From the NCBI GenBank assembly GCA_964017045.1, contig OZ024794.1, positions 30,289,815 through 30,353,814 on the forward strand: DNA of 64,000 bases. Reading direction: 5' to 3'. Each line of letters begins with the position of its first letter. The first letter of the stretch is position 1. The translations under genes and the position numbers were made by a program. Below the pieces are notes generated by a model. That model worked only from the letters and a program-made list of their open reading frames with translations. It searched no databases and had not been told where the DNA came from. This document shows, piece after piece, positions 59,317 through 64,000 of this stretch. The stretch is from Omphiscola glabra. Its lineage: Eukaryota > Mollusca > Gastropoda > Lymnaeidae.

Positions 59317-59880
59317 CAACGGTGGCCATTCGGCTCTTCTGTGTTCACATTGCGGCTCGCGAACAATTTATAAAATTAAAACTTTTCGTTTGAAATATAT
59401 AATATCAAAAATAAAATCAAAGTTTTTTTTTTAAATCTTGACTGAAACAAAGGGTGAAAATAATGTGTTAATTGTGTAACTGTACGCATATATTTCTTCA
59501 ATTGTGTAACTGTAACGCATATATTTCTTCAATTGTGTAACTGTAACGCATATATTTCTTCAATTGTGTAACTGTAACGCATATATTTCTTCAATTGTGT
59601 AACTGTAACGCATACATTTCTTCAATTGTGTAACTGTAACGCATATATTTCTTCAATTGTGTAACTGTAACGCATATATTTCTTCAAAATACGGTTAGGG
59701 TTACAACAATTGAAATGTTTAAATCAATAAATTCGAATAAAAAGTAATTTTTCAAAATAGATCACAAAAGGAATTTTTCATTGCGAGTGGGGTCGTGACC
59801 CATAGTGCTTCAATGCGGCTCTCAACAGTTTTTTTTATTTAAAAAATGGCTCTCAGTTACTACAGGTCTGGCCACCCCTG
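59317..59880. mobile_element. hAT-type miniature transposon with an internal minisatellite
   Basis: 564 bp. The ends are CAACGGTGGCCA and the inverse of CAGGGGTGGCCA (10 of 12 match). It is flanked by a perfect 8-bp target duplication ATCTATAA (59309-59316 and 59881-59888). Subterminal GCGGCTC/GGCTCTC words occur on both sides. A 31-bp array (59466-59690) occupies the centre. There is no transposase. Confidence 0.9.
59466..59690. repeat. 31-bp minisatellite inside the hAT element, ~7 copies
   Basis: Units read TTCAATTGTGTAACTGTAAC, then GCATATATTTC. The first copy lacks one base (CTGTACGC). Copies are almost identical, so the array grew recently within the transposon. Confidence 0.95.
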
Positions 59881-59888
59881 ATCTATAA

Positions 59889-60290
59889 GAATGACGCATG
59901 TGAAGATGCTTATTTGAAGAAAAAAAATCCGCTGGGGAAAAAGTAAAAGCGATGCCGTAGACGAGAAGTTATTTGGCGCACATTCTAATGTTGTGCTCCA
60001 GGCCCTAGTCCAACATGTCGTCTCTGTGGGAGTCTGTACGAACGAGCCGCAGCATGACAATTAAATTAGGAGACTCCCCTCCTACCTGACTTGTTTATTG
60101 TTATTATTGTTTTAAGATTGTTTGTCTTTGTTCATGCTCTGTAATGTTTGTTGTTTTCTATTTTGGTCGTAGTTATCTCTCTCAATCTCTGTGTCCCCTC
60201 ACTTACCCACTATCTGACTGCCTTTCTCGCACTTTTGATCTCACAACTTTCTCACTCTAACTATATCTCTAACTGTCTGTTACTCTGTCT
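59889..60290. other. intergenic DNA, no gene seen
   Basis: Unique sequence. A pyrimidine-rich part begins near 60175. Confidence 0.45.
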
Positions 60291-60432
60291 GTCTGTCCGC
60301 CCGTCCGTCCATTCCGCCCGCCCCCGCCCGCCCGTCCGTCGGTCTGTCTGTCTGTCTGCCGGACCGTCCGTCCGTCCACTCGCCTGCCCGCCAACCCATC
60401 CATCCATCGATCCATCCATCCATTCACCCATC
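60291..60432. repeat. tetranucleotide microsatellite (GTCT/GTCC/CATC)
   Basis: Imperfect runs of GTCT, CGCC, GTCC and finally ATCC, all variants of one pyrimidine-rich tetramer. Confidence 0.9.
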
Positions 60433-61111
60433 TAACCCTCCCTATATCTTTAATCCACTTAAGTTTTTTTTTATAGTCCAACACTATAATATTGTTTTCC
60501 GAATTACCCCTGTTTTCTTCTTTTCTCTGTATCCGCCTCTCTTTCTCCGTCCATGTATCTCTTTTATTCGCATCCTCCTCACTTTCACCAAAAGGCCCCA
60601 ATGCCCTCTACCGAGCCTTCTTTGTCGTTACAATTCACTGAACACATCGATGAATTAAAAAAAAAAAGAAAATGACAGACCAAACAACAGAATGGAGATA
60701 AGAAAATGGCGACCCGCTCACTTCCATGCTCAATTATCTCAGTTCTTACGTCACTCGGCGTGTTCTAGGATTTTCAATTATGCCGGTCTTTCGTTTCGGT
60801 ATGTCTTTCTTTGTTTTCAATCGACCCTTAACACGCTCAAGTCAATTCAAGTAGAATTTCCATCTTTGTTTGACCGGGAAGTGCGTGGGAATGAAGACGC
60901 CTGAATGTTGCCCGGAGTTCTCCTTTTGAAAATAGCGTTGAAGATTAGCTTCATAATTAATTCTTGTTAAAGAAATCTCCAATATTCTTCTCCCCTGTTT
61001 TCCGTGGCCTCCATGATATGTGATACAAGTGTTGTTGTCACTTGAAGTGGTTTCGAGTTTTTGAAATAAATGTTAAGATAGAAACACGACGAAGATCGCA
61101 AACGTTTTGTT
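60433..61111. other. intergenic DNA, no gene seen
   Basis: Unique sequence, with an open frame at 60692-60904 whose translation has no recognisable similarity. Confidence 0.4.
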
Positions 61112-61365
61112 GTGCAGCGTGACAGTGCGTCCTCATGACTGCGGCCCTTTGGATCTTCGAGTGCTACCTTTAGTGTGTAATGTGACATGACGCCCATATG
61201 ACTGTGGTCCTTTGGTCCTTCAAGTGATACCTCTAGTGTGCGGCGTGACAGTACGTCCTGATGACAGCGGCCCTTTGGTACGTCAAGTGATACCTCTAGT
61301 GTGCGGCGTGACAGTATAACTTCATCTTACGGAGACCCTTTGGTACTTAAATTGGTATCTTCAGG
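61112..61365. repeat. tandem repeat, ~62-bp unit, four copies
   Basis: Units share GCGGCCCTTTGG, TCAAGTGATACCTCTAGTGT and GCGGCGTGACAGTACGTCC. The outer copies are more diverged. Confidence 0.93.
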
Positions 61366-61610
61366 TTTCAAATGCGAATCTTTTATTTGCAACGCACAGT
61401 GACACAACCCACCCCCACCCCCCCCCTGGTTTTTACATTTTCCCACGGTTTCATCCACGCTGATATCTTCATTTTGTCATTTAATTATTAATGTTTTCTT
61501 TTATTCCACTTTCGCTACCGAACATGAGTGTTAATGCATTTGTTAATATATTTAAAGTGAACCCTTTTCTGAATAAGTTAAGCACAGAATAAACAAACTA
61601 CCCTGTAGAG

Positions 61611-61951
61611 CAAGGGTCGGGAACCTTTTTGACTGAGAGAGCCATGGACACCACATATTTTGAAAAGTAATTCTGTGAGAGCCATACATTATGTTTAAAA
61701 CTAAAATTAAATGTATGTGCAGGGTTGCTATTTGTCTGTCTTTGGGGTCAGCGGAGTTTAGGTCACCACTTCTGATACTGAGCTGGAGTAGACTTGAGCT
61801 CAGTTGTAGAATGAAATATTGATATGCAATTAATATGTAGATCAAAGGAGTCTAAAGAATTTTTTTTTATAATCGAACATTTGTCTGCGAGCCAGATGCA
61901 GCCATCAATAGAGCCACATCTGGCTCGCGAGCCATAGGTTCCCGACCCATG
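61611..61951. mobile_element. hAT-type miniature transposon, vertebrate-like termini
   Basis: 341 bp. The ends are CAAGGGTCGGGAACCT and the inverse of CATGGGTCGGGAACCT (15 of 16 match). It is flanked by a perfect 8-bp target duplication CTGTAGAG (61603-61610 and 61952-61959). Internal words GAGAGCCATACATTATG, TTTAAAACTAAA and the right-hand ATCTGGCTCGCGAGCC match, as I recall them, hAT miniatures known from bats and other vertebrates. It has no transposase. The intact target duplication indicates a recent insertion. Confidence 0.92.
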
Positions 61952-61959
61952 CTGTAGAG

Positions 61960-62464
61960 GGACTTTTTTCGGTGAGTTTAGAATGGACCGGGCCAGTCAA
62001 GTTTTAAGTCCCGTAACCCGGCCCCATTTTTGCTCCCCTTGTTTTCAATGTACGCGCTTTGATACAATGATGAACTCACATCTGGTGATCCCACCGCGCT
62101 CTTCTCCCCACACCACCTTCATGGGAGGCGATAACTGAGTTGTGAAGTGATGCTGGTGTCGTTGAGTTAGTTGTTTGCCAGGGACAGCGCCATTTCAAGA
62201 TTCTTTATTTTCAGGTTTCACTGTATTCTTGTTATAAAGTACATTTCACGTAATTTATCGACCACTTCGTCATCGGTATTATGTCAAGAAGGACCATTTA
62301 ATATTTGAGCCTAATTCTTGAGTGAATTTGAGCCCATTGATGACGAGACAATATTTCCCCGGCCGGACCAGCCTCCCCCCCCCCCCTTTTTTTTTTTTCA
62401 CCACTGTAAGATGGCAGGCAGAGACTTGCCATTATTCTTTCACAATTTAAACGACGTTATAAAA
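61960..62464. other. intergenic DNA, no gene seen
   Basis: Unique sequence with a C/T homopolymer pair near 62372-62399. Confidence 0.45.
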
Positions 62465-63040
62465 AATCATCGTTTAGCGTAGCTTATCTATCATCGTAGC
62501 CTTATCTATCAACGTAGCCTATCTATCATCGTAGCCTTTTTATCAACGTAGCCTTTCTATCAACGCCGCCTATCTTTCAACTAGCCTATCTATCTACTAG
62601 CCTATCAATCAAATTGCCTATATATCAACTAGCCTATCTATCAACCAGCCTATCAACTAGCCTATCTATCAACTAGCCTATCTATCAACGTAGACTATCA
62701 ACTAGCCTATCTATCTACTAGCCCATCTATCAAATTGCCTATCTATCAACTATCCTATCTATCAACTAGCCTATCAACTAGCCTATCTATCAACTAGCCT
62801 ATCTATCAACCAGCCTATCAACTAGCCTATCTATCAACTAGCCTATCTATCAACGTAGACTATCAACTAGCCTATCTATCTACTAGCCTATCTATCAAAT
62901 TGCCTATCTATCAACTATCCTATCTATCAACTAGCCTATCAACTAGCCTATCTATCAACTATCCTATCTATCAACTAGCCTATCAACTAGCCTATCTATC
63001 AACATAGCCTATTTATCAACTAGCCTATCTATCAACATTA
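62465..63040. repeat. minisatellite, ~16-bp unit with ~165-bp higher-order repeat
   Basis: Units read CTATCTATCAACTAGC with short forms lacking CTAT. A block starting at CAACGTAGACTATCAAC recurs about 165 bp apart (62686 and 62851), showing higher-order duplication. Confidence 0.93.
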
Positions 63041-63700
63041 CCGAGGTCCCATGGGGGAATCGTTTCATTTTTATAAAATATTAATAGCAGACTAAGGAAA
63101 TGTAACTGTTTTGTGTTTCAAATCTGTCACCTGATACGTTTTATATGTGGCGACAGTGTTAATACAGGTCATTTCTTATCGATTGCTAACGTTTAAAAAC
63201 TTTAAATTCAAAATGTTAAGTACCCTTTATAATAATCTCTGCTTTAGCAAATTTGTCATTACAAGAAACGGCATATCTGCGCCCAGTGGCGTAGGAGCGG
63301 GCAGAGGGGAGTGGCAATAATATCGGTCTGCCCCCCAGTCACGCCTATGGCTGCACCGAAAACTATATTCACCTTTCAAAATACATGGTACTTCTTACCC
63401 TGCAAGTATGCAGCTATATTTGATACAGGATGGGGGGAGGGGGAGTAGGTGATATTTATGTTGTTTCCATTGAATTACAATAATATTGATATTAACCTTT
63501 GAGCCCAGCTGTGGCTCGTCTGGATGGCTGAATCTAAAGCATGCTTGCTGTTCTTTACTAACGTGTGCTTGTCAAAATCAACTGCCAGTGTTGCAGAGCT
63601 CACCCTCATGCGAGAATCTCTCGCTCACGTTTTGCGTGGCACCTATATATATATATATTTTTTTTTTAGGTCCGTGTCATCTACACAGTTTTTCTCTTTA
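63041..63700. other. intergenic DNA, no gene seen
   Basis: CAGTGGCGTAGGAGCGG near 63286 and CACGCCTATGG near 63340 could be ends of a very short miniature element, but neither length nor flanks are convincing. A short (AT)n is at about 63644-63659. Confidence 0.4.
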
Positions 63701-63940
63701 TCTCTGTTAACAATCTTCTCTAACGCACTCTGTCAATCTCTCTATCTCTCTCTCTCTACTCCTCCCCCCGCCCTAGATTTCTCGCAATCTTGTTATACTT
63801 GTCTCTTTCATTCTCTGCACAATCTCTATTACGCTGTCCCCCCTTCTCTCTGTTTCTCTCTTTTTCTCCCCCTCTCTCAATTTGTTTCTCTGCGTCTCTG
63901 TCACCCTCACCTCCCTACCCCTCTCCCCCCAATCTCCAAA
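63701..63940. repeat. CT-rich simple sequence
   Basis: Pyrimidine-rich tract with CTCTCT runs. Open frames here are low complexity. Confidence 0.8.
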
Positions 63941-64000
63941 TCTAAATGATCACAAATGAAGTCATTATTGTCATTATAGCAGCTAATTGATGTCTGATGT

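Overview
This is animal nuclear DNA, most likely from a mollusc and perhaps a snail. That placement is an inference. It rests on the AT-rich intergenic background, very dense minisatellites, long G/C homopolymer runs, Helitron and CR1/L2-type LINE relics, and several hAT miniatures. One of the hAT miniatures is recognisably of the SPIN type, a family reported in tetrapods, a triatomine bug and a pond snail. There are no operons, Shine-Dalgarno-type starts or compact genes. I see no complete protein-coding gene. The longest open frames (1011, 520, 416, 411 and 262 codons) are translations of tandem repeats, not genes.

Layout. 1-12590: AT-rich intergenic DNA with minisatellites (1413-1942, 3800-4101, 5819-5940, 9477-9838), a minus-strand LINE 3' end (4392-5242), a hAT miniature (8357-8726) and one possible coding exon (7306-7420). 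12591-17810: a Helitron with recognisable 5' TC and 3' CTGG ends in an A/T target, carrying a broken and internally deleted Rep-helicase frame. 18321-21262: minisatellites. 22527-24985: an old hAT transposon with a relic of its transposase C-terminus. 25448-28288: a 29-bp minisatellite of nearly 100 units.

30595-30697 is the best candidate for a real host exon, with a clean acceptor and donor and a single open frame. 33925-35736 is a LINE with reverse transcriptase, and a 22-bp array has grown inside its own coding sequence. 35880-36270 and 37375-37612 are more arrays. 38065-38261 is the SPIN-like element with a perfect 8-bp target duplication. 39751-40085 was copied into the large 40-bp minisatellite at 44465-47066. 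42536-43032 is a third copy of the LINE 3' end. 47500-53985 holds many short arrays and an odd CpG-rich block bounded by a 15-bp direct repeat. 54430-54960 is a second LINE type (minus strand). 57080-63040 has more arrays and two further hAT miniatures (59317-59880 and 61611-61951), both with perfect 8-bp target duplications.

Nothing here works together as a pathway. The window records transposon invasion and tandem-repeat growth around, at most, a few exons of one or more host genes with very long introns. I found no CRISPR array, operon, rRNA gene or convincing tRNA gene, and no new enzymatic system. The points most worth attention are the horizontally mobile hAT families, a minisatellite that can be traced to its birth inside a LINE, and the unique segment inserted in the 40-bp array. 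All repeat counts were made by eye and are approximate.
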